From Streptomyces sp. NWU339 (GTDB taxonomy: Bacteria > Actinomycetota > Actinomycetes > Streptomycetales > Streptomycetaceae), in the NCBI RefSeq assembly GCF_003143855.1, contig NZ_QFRK01000007.1:1-64000 (forward strand): a stretch of 64,000 nucleotides of DNA. Reading direction: 5' to 3'. The notes beneath the pieces are model-generated. The model was not told where the DNA came from. It searched no databases and was given only the letters and a program-made list of their open reading frames with translations. The first letter of the stretch is position 1. Every line of letters starts with the position of its first letter. Position numbers and translations under genes: made by a program. This document shows, in pieces, positions 46,302 through 55,656 of this stretch.

Positions 46302-46646
46302 TCACCCTTTGGCGCCCCGGCGGTCGACGCGTCCGGAAGGCCGCGCGTGCCACCGCTCGGCCAGCCAGGAGGCGGTGAGGAAGACCGGCAGAGTCGCCCC
46401 GATCAGCAGCGCGCAGCCGGTGAACGCGCTCGCCAGGAAATGGCCGCCCACCCGCGCCACGCCTTGGTAGTAGCCGACCACCACGCCCATCAGCAGCACG
46501 TAGCCGCCGACAGCGGTGCCGACCACCTTGCGGATCAGACCGGGCCAGCCCCGCTTGCCGGTGGGCACGGGCCGTACCGTGTCTCGGCGCAGGACCCGCA
46601 GGCCGAGGGCCAGGTACCCCATGACCAGCAGATAGCCGGCCAGCAT
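46302..46646 (-). CDS. Small membrane protein (DUF6256-like)
   Basis: This 114-residue protein has three hydrophobic helices (about 2-18, 43-62 and 70-93) and basic ends. It resembles small Streptomyces membrane proteins that occur beside DUF6186, but the DUF number is from memory. It is downstream of the next gene on the same strand, 72 nt away, and probably in one operon with it. Confidence 0.65.
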   Translation of the reverse strand: MLAGYLLVMGYLALGLRVLRRDTVRPVPTGKRGWPGLIRKVVGTAVGGYVLLMGVVVGYYQGVARVGGHFLASAFTGCALLIGATLPVFLTASWLAERWHARPSGRVDRRGAKG

Positions 46647-46718
46647 GAGGGCGACGTTCAGATGCAGAGGGATCAGGGCGGGTCCCTCCCTCCGGTGCGG
46701 GACTGATCTTCACACCCC

Positions 46719-46958
46719 TCAGTGTCCGTCCCGGAGCAGGAAGTGCCACCCGCGGACGAAAGCGTGCCAGCCGAACCACAGCCACAGCGCGAACAGGGCC
46801 CACCGCCCCACCGGATGGCGCATGACCGCGCGCAGTGTGTCACTGAGGGTGGGGAACGCGTCGTCGGCCCGCAGCAGGCCGACGCCCTCCCAGGCGAACA
46901 GGGCGCCGAACAGAACCGCCCAGACCAGATAACCGATCACCGGATGCTCCGCCACCAT
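46719..46958 (-). CDS. Small membrane protein (DUF6186-like)
   Basis: This 79-residue protein has two hydrophobic helices (about 7-25 and 50-70) around a polar turn with LSDTLRAVMRHPVGRW, and ends GWHFLLRDGH. Pattern and length match DUF6186 proteins of actinomycetes as I recall them. ATG 46958 has GGGAGG only 2 nt away; the in-frame ATG at 46970 is an alternative start. Confidence 0.65.
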   Translation of the reverse strand: MVAEHPVIGYLVWAVLFGALFAWEGVGLLRADDAFPTLSDTLRAVMRHPVGRWALFALWLWFGWHAFVRGWHFLLRDGH

Positions 46959-47249
46959 GACCTCCCACATCCATGCACGCCTGTCTGGCGGCCGTCCCCT
47001 CATGGTTCCGCCTCGACAAGGGGCCGTACCGGTTCCAGCAGCGCACGGCGGGTCGGGCAAGGCCGTGATCAGGAGGCCCGCGCCCGTCTCCTCGCCCCGG
47101 ATGCCTGTGCCGCCCACCGCGCGGTTCCGTTCACACCGCCTTCGTCGCCACCGGCCGCGCATCGGCCTCTCCCCGGTGGCGGGAGACGTGATGCCCGCTC
47201 ACCATTGCGGCGAGAGCACGCGAGACCTTCGGCACATGGGACGGTTTCG

Positions 47250-48812
47250 ATGGATGGTCCGATGGACGCGGAGCGGGAACGCTCCGGAAGCGGCGGAGAC
47301 GGGACAGGCCTGGACCGCAGGCGGTTCCTCGGGGTGACCGCGGCGGCCGGCGTCTGGACCGCGGGCACGGCGCTGACCGGCTGCGACACGGCGTCCGGCG
47401 GCGACCCGGACGCACCGGCCGGCCCGTCCGAGGCTTCCCGTCCGGGCGACTCCGGCTGGCGCATCCGTTCAAAGGGTCCGCCCGAGGCCGTTCTCGGCTA
47501 CACCGACAAGGTGAGCGTCCTGCCGGGGGAGGACTTCGGGCTGTACGTGTCCACCACTGCGCCGGGGTTCCGTGTCTCGGCGTACCGGATGGGCTGGTAC
47601 AGAGGCGCGCAGGCCCGCCTGGTCTGGCGCTCCGACAGGGTGGCCGGGCGCGTCCAGAGAAAGCCGGATCTGGTTCCCAGGACGCGCACGGTACGGGCGG
47701 GCTGGAAGCGTACGGTCCTCGTCCCCACCGACGGCTGGCCGGAGGGCGCCTACCTGCTCCGTCTCGACGCTTCGAGCGGCCACCAGCGGTACGTCCCCCT
47801 GATCGTCCGCTCGGCGACGGCCAGGGGGAGGACCCTGCTGATCCATGCGCCGGCGACCTGGCAGGCGTACAACCTGTGGGGCGGCTACAGCCTTTACGAG
47901 GGCGACGACGGATCGTACGGGATGCGTTCCCTGGCCGTCTCCTTCGCCCGGCCCTACGACAGCGACGGAGCCGAGAAGTTCCTGGTGTACGAGTGGGCCG
48001 TGGTCGTCCTCGCGGAGCGGCTGGGCATACCGCTGGCGTACACCACCGGCGTCGACATCCACCGCGACCCGGCGGTGCTGCGGGGTGCCGTGTCCGCGGT
48101 CACGCTCGGCCACGACGAATACTGGACACCCCAGCAGCGGCAGTCCATGACCCGGGCCCGCGACGCCGGAACCAACCTCGCCTTCCTCGGCGCCAACACC
48201 TGCTTCCGCCGGATCAGGCTCGAGGACGGGGACCGCACCGTGGTCTGCTACAAGACCGACTACCGCCACGATCCCCTGTATCCCCGCCACGGCGCCCTGG
48301 GGACCACCGACTTCCGCCAGGCACCCGATCCCGACCCGGAATCGTCCTTGACGGGGGTCCTCTACGAGGGCTATCCCGTGAACGCCCCCTATGCCGTCCG
48401 CAACGCCGGGCACTGGCTCTTCGCGGGCACCGGAGTCAAGCGAGGCGACTCCTTCGCCCATCTCGTCGGCGTCGAGTACGACCGTGTCACCCCGGGGTCG
48501 CTTCCGGACGCGCCGATCGAGATCATCGCCCACTCCCCCCTGGTCTGCAACGGCAGGAGGAGCCACTCCGATTCGGCGTACTACACGGTGCCGAGCGGGG
48601 CCGGCGTCTTCGCGTCCGGGACGATGCGGTGGGTCGAGGGCCTCATGGCCGGGACGGGGGAGAACGGCCGCAACCACGGCATGGACGCGCGCACCGGGGC
48701 CTTCGTGACCCGCACCACCGAGAACCTGCTCCGGGCCTTCGCGGAGGGACCGGCCGCCAAGACCCGGCCGGCACCCCGCGACAACGTGCGCGAGGTCTAC
48801 GGCTCGACCTGA
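47250..48812 (+). CDS. Tat-exported lipoprotein with N,N-dimethylformamidase-beta-like domain
   Basis: This 520-residue protein starts with a twin-arginine leader (DRRRFLGVTAAAGVW) that ends in a lipobox, LTGC, so it should be a Tat-exported lipoprotein. After a linker, the body matches the large-subunit domain of N,N-dimethylformamidase-type proteins (LLIHAPATWQAYNLWGGYSL, SAVTLGHDEYWTPQQR, LAFLGANTCFRRI). Known members cleave formamides, but many are uncharacterized. ATG 47250 was chosen; 47262 is a second possibility. Confidence 0.82.
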   Translation: MDGPMDAERERSGSGGDGTGLDRRRFLGVTAAAGVWTAGTALTGCDTASGGDPDAPAGPSEASRPGDSGWRIRSKGPPEAVLGYTDKVSVLPGEDFGLYVSTTAPGFRVSAYRMGWYRGAQARLVWRSDRVAGRVQRKPDLVPRTRTVRAGWKRTVLVPTDGWPEGAYLLRLDASSGHQRYVPLIVRSATARGRTLLIHAPATWQAYNLWGGYSLYEGDDGSYGMRSLAVSFARPYDSDGAEKFLVYEWAVVVLAERLGIPLAYTTGVDIHRDPAVLRGAVSAVTLGHDEYWTPQQRQSMTRARDAGTNLAFLGANTCFRRIRLEDGDRTVVCYKTDYRHDPLYPRHGALGTTDFRQAPDPDPESSLTGVLYEGYPVNAPYAVRNAGHWLFAGTGVKRGDSFAHLVGVEYDRVTPGSLPDAPIEIIAHSPLVCNGRRSHSDSAYYTVPSGAGVFASGTMRWVEGLMAGTGENGRNHGMDARTGAFVTRTTENLLRAFAEGPAAKTRPAPRDNVREVYGST

Positions 48813-49392
48813 GACGGACGCACCCGCGCCGACCGGCCCGAAGCCGGCCCCGGCCACGCCGGGTCTCCGCCGGCCCGTTCGATCCGGCGGTCCCCGCGCA
48901 GGACCATTCATCCTTCCCCGTACGTCCCGATCACGGCGAAGGAGCCGGTGGGGACATCGGGGTTGTCCGGATGCACGGAGACCTCGAACACCGTTGTGGA
49001 CCCCCTCAGCGAGGAACCGCTCTGCGTCCGCAGACACGGGTCCAGTGCTGTTGACGGCTTTCGTTCCCACTCACCGCTCCGGGACAGTCCCGGATTCCCA
49101 CTGGGGCCCCTTTTGCGTCGTGCCACCGGAAGTCCCGTCGGGCAGGGGGCACGAACCGACTGCACGCATCAGCGTAGGGGGAACTCGGGATTCTGCGGCA
49201 GGGGTGTCCCGCCGGTTGCCCCGATGCGGTTGGTCCACGGGTGGCCGGGAAATGTCCCGAGGTGACAGCACCGGTCACGGTGACCGCTCTGGCCGGATGT
49301 CGTCTCGGTGAGTCCCCTTCACACCGGCCACACTTGTTCCTCCGCGACACCTGCACACCGTTCAACGGTGGCCCGCGCCGGGGAGCCCGAAA
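48813..49392. other. Intergenic stretch, mostly empty
   Basis: This 580-bp stretch has no convincing gene. On the minus strand a frame ending at TAG/TGA near 48908 reads TTVFEVSVHPDNPDVPTGSF, which has protein-like composition but only about 40 credible residues and no recognisable family; it may be a gene end left by deletion. No hairpin or promoter stands out. Confidence 0.35.
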
Positions 49393-50379
49393 ATGCTGCC
49401 AGAGACGACGCCCGAGGACGACGGGACGACCGCGCCACCCACCCGTGACCGGCCCCCCGCGGCCCGCGTCACCCTGCGGGCCGACCTGCGGGCCGCGCTG
49501 GTCGACGCGACCGCGGCGGTCGTTCTCACGGCGGTCGTGTTCGTGTTCTTCTGGGCGCGCATGGAGTCGGGCGATTCGGCGACGGTCGCGGTCATGCCGT
49601 TCATGGACGACGCCGGTATGTACTGGATGTACCTGCTCAGCCAGGCGTTCGGCTGGTCGGGGCTGCTGTGGGCGTGGGGCACGGTCATGCTCGGGCTGTT
49701 GCTGTCGGGACCGCGCCCGGCCCGGCTGACGGTCTCCCCGCAGGTCCTGGAACGCTGGCACCGCACCACCAGTCTGACCACGATGGCGCTGATGCTCGCG
49801 CACGCGCTCATGTTCGCGGCCGAACTCGTCCGCTACGAAGATCAGGTGGGGTGGGCCAAGCGGTTGTGGGTCGGCTTCGCGGACGCCTTCGTGCCCGGCT
49901 GGTACGACTCCGGGACCGGCCGCATCGCCATCCCCCTCGGGCAGGGCGCCCTGTACCTGGCGATCCCCCTGGGGCTGCTGTTCTACGTCCGGCACCGCAT
50001 CGGTGCGAACGCCTGGCGCCGACTGCACCGCTTCGTGATCGTCGTGTACGTGCTGAGCGTGTGGCACACCCTGCTGTACGGCACCAACGTCTGGTACGGC
50101 GAGTGGCCACGCACCGTGCTGTGGCTGCTGCAACTGCCGGTCACCGTCCTGCTGTTGCTCCGGTTGCTGCGGCCGGCCCGACGGGCGGAGCGGCTGGGTG
50201 CGCCGGGCCGGCGCGGGAGCGGCTCCCTGCCGGGCTGGGTCCTGCGGGCCGCGGGCAGGATCGCCGCCGCGGCCGTCGTCGTCGGTCTCCTCGCGGTGGT
50301 GGCGTCCGGCCACGACGGCGGCCGCGACCGCCCGGCCCACCCTCCCGTGAGCAGCCCGCACGCCCCCGAAACGGAATGA
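49393..50379 (+). CDS. Ferric-reductase-like transmembrane protein
   Basis: This 328-residue protein has seven to eight hydrophobic helices. A haem-binding-like pattern of His residues lies in successive helices (RWHRTTSLTTMALMLAHAL, then RLHRFVIVVYVLSVWHTLL). These match the ferric-reductase-like transmembrane core of NOX/FRE proteins. The FAD and NAD domains that normally follow are absent, so it would need a separate electron donor or act as a cytochrome b only. ATG 49393. Confidence 0.78.
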   Translation: MLPETTPEDDGTTAPPTRDRPPAARVTLRADLRAALVDATAAVVLTAVVFVFFWARMESGDSATVAVMPFMDDAGMYWMYLLSQAFGWSGLLWAWGTVMLGLLLSGPRPARLTVSPQVLERWHRTTSLTTMALMLAHALMFAAELVRYEDQVGWAKRLWVGFADAFVPGWYDSGTGRIAIPLGQGALYLAIPLGLLFYVRHRIGANAWRRLHRFVIVVYVLSVWHTLLYGTNVWYGEWPRTVLWLLQLPVTVLLLLRLLRPARRAERLGAPGRRGSGSLPGWVLRAAGRIAAAAVVVGLLAVVASGHDGGRDRPAHPPVSSPHAPETE

Positions 50380-50449
50380 CCGCCCGGTCCGGAGCAGGGG
50401 GGTGAGGCACCCGGCCCTCCTGCCCCGGACCGTACCCCGGGGCGAGGCA

Positions 50450-50650
50450 GAGGTCACCGTGGTGCGGGCGCCCCCCGAGTGGAAGGAAGGCCGGCGACAG
50501 GGCGACTGCGGAGCGAGGAAGCCGGTGTGAAGCCGACGCGGTCCCGCCACTGTGATCGGCGAGCGGATACCGACAGGCCACTGCCCGGGGGCGGGTGGGA
50601 AGGCCGGGACGAGCCTCGACCCGAGAGTCGGGGAACTCACGCGGTCGCCT
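50450..50650 (+). promoter_or_regulatory. Cobalamin riboswitch
   Basis: The segment has the B12-riboswitch core order: GAAGCCGGTGTGAAGCCGAC, then CGGTCCCGCCACTGTGAT, then a GC-rich helix, and a B12-box-like GAGAGTCGGGGAACTCACGC near 50622-50641. This is the layout of Streptomyces RF00174 elements that repress cobalamin or cobalt genes when B12 is plentiful. The ends are approximate. Its downstream gene is now broken. Confidence 0.85.
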
Positions 50651-50700
50651 CCTCGACGAACCACCGGGGCGGATCTCACCGGAGAGAGGAAGGGCGCGGC

Positions 50701-50967
50701 GTGTCCGCAACGCCGACCGGAGCGACGACCGAGGAGCCGGCGGGCGCAACCGCGGCCGGACCGGTTCCGTGCCGCATCGTCGTGCCGGGACCGCTGCCGC
50801 GGCAGACCCAAGGCGACCGGTGTCGATCACACGGCCCGGACCCGACGCCTGCGCGCGGTGGCGCCGGTACGTGTCTCCACCTGCCTCGCCGTCCGCGACC
50901 AGGCCGACGTCATCGTCGTCCAGCCCTCCGCCGAGGGCCGTGCCGCCGGTGCCCGGCCGGTCTGACC
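50701..50967 (+). pseudogene. Decayed (2Fe-2S) ferredoxin gene under the riboswitch
   Basis: GTG 50701 has GAGGAAGGG upstream and opens with MSATPTGATTEEPAG, then PCRIVV. The matching continuation is in another frame: RDRCRGRPKATGVDHTAR, then RVSTCLAVRDQADVIVVQPS and EGRAAGARPV before a stop near 50965. Intact homologues from Streptomyces B12 loci read CTLVVCRGCCCG ... VDHAAQL ... CL..C.QADVIVVQPS, so the frame is shifted and several cluster cysteines are gone. The gene is probably non-functional. Confidence 0.6.
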
Positions 50968-51228
50968 GGGGTCGGCCGACCTGTCCGGCGGTGAGGACGA
51001 ACGCGGGGGCCGGCAACGGGCATCGGCCGCCAGGTGGATCCTGGTGGTCGGCCTGCCGTGGGCCGGCCGGTCTCTGCCGCCCCCGGCATCGGGTACCTGG
51101 CGGTCGCGCCCCGTGAGGTGCCCCTCGACGGTCGGCGCGCGGGCACCGTACGGTCGGCGATGGTCACACCGGGCCTGCCGGGCGCGCGACTCCGGCCGCA
51201 GGGAAGAGAAGAAGGGCGGGAAGTTCCG

Positions 51229-51981
51229 ATGGAGGGCAAGGACCCCTGGATCAGACCACTGCGCGGTGCCGTGCCACCTCGCGCGCGCGTGCTCTTCTTT
51301 CCGCACGCCGGTGGCGCCGCCTCGTTCTACGCGCCGTTCGCGCGGCGGTTCCCCGAGGGGTACGACATCGCGGCCGTTCAGTACCCGGGGCGGCAGGAGC
51401 GCTTCGACGAACCGTTCGTGGCGACCGTCGAAGGACTCGCCGACCGGCTGCTGCCGTCCCTGCGGCGATGGGCGGCGGAGCCCGTGCCGCTCGTGCTCGT
51501 CGGCCACAGCATGGGGGCGTCCGTTGCCTTCGAGTCGGTACTCCGGCTCGGGCGCGACCGGTTGACGGCACACTGCCGTCTCGTCGTTTCCGGCCGGACC
51601 GCCCCGTCGGTACCGCGCGAGAGCCCGGCTTTCGACTCCGACCAGGAGATCCTCGACCACCTTGCCGGTCTCGGCGGCACCGACCCGGAGATCGTCCGCA
51701 GCCCGGATCTCATGGACCTGTTCCTGCCCGCCATACGCAATGACTACCGGGCGGTGACCCGGTACCGGCCGGTCCCCGACGCCGTGGTGGACACGCCCGT
51801 CCTCTGCCTGACCGGGGACCGGGACCCGCAGGTCGCACCGGAGGAGGCCGCGGCCTGGAAGAGTCACACCACGGCCGGTTTCCGGCTGAAAACGCTCCCC
51901 GGGGAGCACTTCTTCCTGGCGGACCATCCGGGCACCGTCGTGCGGCTCGTCGCGGAGTGCGCCGGCGATGACGGGCGATGA
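51229..51981 (+). CDS. Type II thioesterase of the NRPS cluster
   Basis: This 250-residue alpha/beta hydrolase has the GHSMG nucleophile elbow with Ser94, Asp in LTGDRDPQV and His in LPGEHFFLADH. Type II thioesterases remove wrongly loaded groups from carrier-protein arms. ATG 51229 follows GAAGGGCGGGAAG. The gene opens the NRPS cluster but lies about 900 bp before the P450, so it may have its own promoter. Its 3' end lies in a decamer repeat. Confidence 0.92.
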   Translation: MEGKDPWIRPLRGAVPPRARVLFFPHAGGAASFYAPFARRFPEGYDIAAVQYPGRQERFDEPFVATVEGLADRLLPSLRRWAAEPVPLVLVGHSMGASVAFESVLRLGRDRLTAHCRLVVSGRTAPSVPRESPAFDSDQEILDHLAGLGGTDPEIVRSPDLMDLFLPAIRNDYRAVTRYRPVPDAVVDTPVLCLTGDRDPQVAPEEAAAWKSHTTAGFRLKTLPGEHFFLADHPGTVVRLVAECAGDDGR

Positions 51982-51996
51982 CGGGCGATGACGGGC
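51967..51996 (+). repeat. Three tandem copies of GATGACGGGC
   Basis: The decamer occurs at 51967-51976, 51977-51986 and 51987-51996 and spans the thioesterase stop codon (TGA inside the second unit). Confidence 0.95.
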
Positions 51997-52881
51997 GGCG
52001 TGTTCGCGGCTCGCAAGGGCTTGTAGTACTGCAGCGAGCAGGTTGGTGTACGCCCGCGCACGCACGGTGGTCGCGAGCGCCGGTGGCTTCCTTCGTGCGC
52101 CGGGTCGTTTCCCGTGTGCCGGGCGCCCACCGAGGGGCCCAGCACGGGCGGCGTTCAGACATGCCGCTGCCGAATCTGGCCGAAACCCACAGGGTGGGTG
52201 ACCATGCGTCCGAGGCGGATGGTGCAGGTGGCGGCGGTCCTGACCCGGTTGTCGCGAGGGAAGTCAATTCTCCGTTGGTGCAAGGGGTTTGAGTGTGGAT
52301 CGACGGGTACACGCCCCTCGCGATGGGCCGCTGACTGAGCATCTCCCCTCCGGTTTCGGGGGGTTGCCATTGTGTGACCCAACGTGAAAACTGTGAGCGC
52401 ATTCGGCCCGGAGGTATCGGGTCGAAGCGTGTTCTGACACGAAAAAAAGCACTGAATCGTGGAACAGGGGAGTTCTGCGCGGGGCCGCTGCGCAGGAAAG
52501 TCGGGGGGATGCGGTGATGTCTGTTGGGTGCCCGTCGCACGTGTCACCAGGCTGCGGGCGTGCGGACCTGTCGGCCGCACGGCGGACGTCCAGACCGCTC
52601 GGAGCCGCCGCCCCGCCGTACGGAACCTGTCCCGAGGTCTGTTGACGCCCCGGGAAGCCACTCGCATTCCATGCGGGGGCGGACGGGCGGGTGGCCCCCG
52701 AGCGGCGGCCGGCCCAGCCTGACCACGAGTCGGCCGCCCGGCGCGGAGCGAGGGCTGCCGACCGGTGCCATACCCGTTGACCACGCCCATGACGGCCACG
52801 GCTTCCCGCCCTGCCCGGCGGCCCCACAGCGCCGTCGGTGACCCACCGCCGGGCCCGCACGCCCTCACCCAAGGAGGAACG
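51997..52881. other. Intergenic control region of the NRPS operon
   Basis: This 885-bp stretch has no convincing gene. It includes the least G+C-rich part of the surroundings (52360-52480, with runs such as GAAAAAAAG), the likely promoter region for the P450-hydrolase-NRPS operon. GTGA occurs three times at 9- to 10-bp spacing (52374-52396), and GTGTTCTGACAC (52431-52442 region) is a small inverted repeat. No confident -35/-10 pair was found. Confidence 0.4.
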
Positions 52882-54090
52882 GTGACCAGCACACAACTGT
52901 CCGGGACCGAATCGCCCCTGGACGCGTTGGCCGACCGGTGGCGGTCCTTGCGCGAGGCGGGCCCCGTGACCTACGACGAAGGGCAGAAGCAGTGGCGCGT
53001 CGTGGACCACCAAGGGGTCTCCGCCGTCCTCGCCGACCCGGCGACGTACTCGTCCGACCTCACACCGATCACCCCCACCCAGCAGGACTTCGAGACCTTC
53101 CGGCAGGGCAACTTCGTCGGCATGGACCCGCCGGAACACCGCAAACTCCGCACCTTGGTGAGCCAGGCCTTCACTCCCAGAGTGGTCCACGGGCTCGAAC
53201 CACGCATCGAGGCCGTGTGCGCGAGCCTGCTCGACGGTGTCGCCGACCGGGACCGGTTCGACCTGGTCGACACCCTCGCCCACCCCCTGCCGATCATCGT
53301 GATCGCCGAGCTCCTCGGCATCCCCGCCGACGACCACAGACTGTTCCAGGAGTGGGCCGGTACCCTCTTCGGCGGCGACCAGCTCGGCGACAGCCTCGAC
53401 ATGGCCGACCTGGAACGGGCTCTGGAGGCCATCGCCCCGACCGTGCGCGAGATGAACGGCTACGTGCTGGACCACATCCGGCACCGCCGCGCCCACCCCG
53501 GGGACGACCTCACCAGCAGACTCCTCGCTGCCGAGGTGGACGGAGCGCGTCTGGCGGACGAGGAGATCGTCGGATTCGTCGTCCTGCTGCTGGTCGCCGG
53601 GCACGTCACCACCACCGCGCTGCTCGGCAACGCCGTGGTCACCTTCGACCGGCATCCCGGAACCCTCGCCGCGCTGCGCGAGGACCCCGGCCGGCTGCCG
53701 GACGCCGTCGAGGAGGTACTGCGCTGGCTGCCGCCCTTCCCCGAACTGGGACGGCGCACCACCCGGCCGGTGGTGCTCGGCGGCCACGAGGTCCCGGCCG
53801 ACACCCTGCTGATGGTGCACCTGGGCGCCGCCAACCGTGACCCCTCCCGCTTCACCGCTCCGGACGTCTTCGACGTGGCCCGCAGTCCGAATCCCCATCT
53901 GACCTTCGGCCACGGCATCCACTTCTGCTTCGGCGCACCGCTGGCCCGGCTGGAAGCACGGATCGCGCTGCACATGCTGATGGATCGTTTCCCCGCCCTC
54001 ACGGTCCCTTCCTACGACGACGTCACGTACCAGAACCCGGCCGTCATCGTCGGCGTACGCCATCTGCCGATCGCCGTCACCAGACCGTGA
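52882..54090 (+). CDS. Cytochrome P450 of the NRPS cluster
   Basis: This 402-residue P450 has the ExxR helix (EEVLRWLPP), the haem loop FGHGIHFCFGAP with the axial Cys, and the I-helix. The I-helix reads LLVAGHVTTTALL, with Val242 where most P450s have Glu or Asp before the conserved Thr. GTG 52882 follows AAGGAGG. It ends 93 nt before the serine-hydrolase gene and is most likely a tailoring oxygenase acting on the peptide or on a carrier-bound amino acid. Confidence 0.92.
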   Translation: MTSTQLSGTESPLDALADRWRSLREAGPVTYDEGQKQWRVVDHQGVSAVLADPATYSSDLTPITPTQQDFETFRQGNFVGMDPPEHRKLRTLVSQAFTPRVVHGLEPRIEAVCASLLDGVADRDRFDLVDTLAHPLPIIVIAELLGIPADDHRLFQEWAGTLFGGDQLGDSLDMADLERALEAIAPTVREMNGYVLDHIRHRRAHPGDDLTSRLLAAEVDGARLADEEIVGFVVLLLVAGHVTTTALLGNAVVTFDRHPGTLAALREDPGRLPDAVEEVLRWLPPFPELGRRTTRPVVLGGHEVPADTLLMVHLGAANRDPSRFTAPDVFDVARSPNPHLTFGHGIHFCFGAPLARLEARIALHMLMDRFPALTVPSYDDVTYQNPAVIVGVRHLPIAVTRP

Positions 54091-54182
54091 CGCGCGTCGA
54101 CACGCCCAGGTCCCGCACCGCTCACCCTCGGGCCCGGCCGTGTCACCTCCCCGCACCCGCTCTCCCCAGGAGTTCCCTGCTC

Positions 54183-55532
54183 ATGCTGTACACCGCCGCC
54201 GCTCCGGCCGCCGACCGAACCCCGTCCCCGCTGTGCCAGGAGTTGCAGAGCCGCATCGACTCCCTCGCGCGCGTCCACCGCGTGCCCGGCGCCCAACTGG
54301 CCGTCCACACCGGCACGCACACCCTCAGCGTGCACACCGGAACGGCCGACGCCCTGACGGGAACCCCGTTCACCGCCGACACGGCCGTACCCCTGGGCTC
54401 CGTCACCAAGCTCGGCACGGCCGCCGCCGTACTGCTCCTCGCCGACGACGGAGACCTCGACCTCGACGAGCCCGCCGCCGAACTGCTGCCCGAATTCAGG
54501 TTATTGCCTGAGGTGACCGTGCGTCACCTGCTCAGTCACACCGCCGGCCTGCCCACCGGGCCCGACTCCGACAGCGCCGCGGGCACCACCACCACGCGCT
54601 ACCTCTCCGCGGTCTGCACCGCGCAGAGCGCCCTGTTCCCGCCGGGAACCGGCTTCTCCTACTCCAACGCCGGCTACGTCGCCGTCGGCCGGATCATGTC
54701 CGAAGTGACGGGCATGACCTGGCAGGAAGCGCTGCGAGCGTTCCTCCTCGAACCCCTCGGCATCGTCCCCGCCCTCCTCGGCGACGCCACCCCCGCGCGG
54801 CCGGTCGCCACCGGCCACGCCCTCAACACCGCCACGGGCCTGGTGCGCCCGGCCCACCAGAACCTCGCCCCGGTGGAGGCTCCGGCCGGAGCCCTGCTGG
54901 CGAGCGCCGAGGACCTGGTGGCCCTGGGAAGGGCCGTCATCGGCAGGTCCACCGTCCTGCCCGCGTCCGCCGCCGCCCGGATGCGCCGCTCCGAACCGGC
55001 CGCCGACCCCGGTGCCCTGGCGGACTCCTGGGGCCTGGGCCTCGCCCTCTTCCAGCAGGACGGCCGCGTGTGGTGCGGCCACGACGGCAACGCCCAGGGC
55101 ACCTCCTGCCATCTGCGGGCCGAGCCGGACAGCGGTGTCGTCGTCGCCTTCACCGGCAACGCCGGCGGCGCCACCGCCCTGTGGCGGGACCTCGCCGCCG
55201 ACCTCACCCGGCTCACCGGCATACGCGTGCCGGCCTCCCCGGTCACCGCCCGCCGCGGCCACGCCGTACCGCTGCCGGAATGCGCCGGCACCTACCGCAA
55301 CGGGGGCACCGAGTACGCGGTCAAGCTCGACGGGGCCGGCACGCCGACCCTGTCCGTCGACGGCGACTACCCCATACCGCTGGTGTGTTACCCGGACCTG
55401 TCCTGCGATCTGGTCGACCCGGCAACCGGCCGGCACGAACCCGGCGGCCGCTTCCACCGCGACCCCGTCACCGGGACCATCGACCGCCTGCAGATATCCG
55501 GGCGCACCGCGCGCCGCACCGGCACCGTCTGA
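54183..55532 (+). CDS. Serine hydrolase of the penicillin-binding-protein/beta-lactamase fold, candidate peptide cyclase
   Basis: This 449-residue protein has the class-C-type catalytic set: Ser73-V-T-Lys76, Tyr160-S-Asn162 and His300-D-G. No signal peptide is present, so it should stay in the cytoplasm, unlike a secreted beta-lactamase. The C-terminal 90 residues form a beta-rich lipocalin-like tail ([16 protein letters not shown]). This layout matches SurE-type stand-alone peptide cyclases that release nonribosomal peptides. The location between P450 and NRPS supports that role. Start ATG 54183 is preferred over GTG 54087. Confidence 0.85.
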   Translation: MLYTAAAPAADRTPSPLCQELQSRIDSLARVHRVPGAQLAVHTGTHTLSVHTGTADALTGTPFTADTAVPLGSVTKLGTAAAVLLLADDGDLDLDEPAAELLPEFRLLPEVTVRHLLSHTAGLPTGPDSDSAAGTTTTRYLSAVCTAQSALFPPGTGFSYSNAGYVAVGRIMSEVTGMTWQEALRAFLLEPLGIVPALLGDATPARPVATGHALNTATGLVRPAHQNLAPVEAPAGALLASAEDLVALGRAVIGRSTVLPASAAARMRRSEPAADPGALADSWGLGLALFQQDGRVWCGHDGNAQGTSCHLRAEPDSGVVVAFTGNAGGATALWRDLAADLTRLTGIRVPASPVTARRGHAVPLPECAGTYRNGGTEYAVKLDGAGTPTLSVDGDYPIPLVCYPDLSCDLVDPATGRHEPGGRFHRDPVTGTIDRLQISGRTARRTGTV

Positions 55533-55656
55533 CCGCCCGCGTCACGCACCCGCCCCGTACGCCCGGATCCCCGCACCGCTCCGGTGTGCCCGCGGGCTGC
55601 CCGAGACCGGCGCGCCGGGTCCGCGCGTCGCCCCACGGCTGAAGGACTTCACCCCG

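Noticed and set aside
51034..51228. N-terminal extension of the thioesterase to 51034
   Set aside because: The extra 65 residues lack similarity to type II thioesterases, and a ribosome site precedes ATG 51229.
52371..52396. Three GTGA units as SARP-type direct repeats
   Set aside because: SARP heptamers are spaced by 11 bp and usually resemble TCGA-containing motifs; spacing and sequence do not fit.
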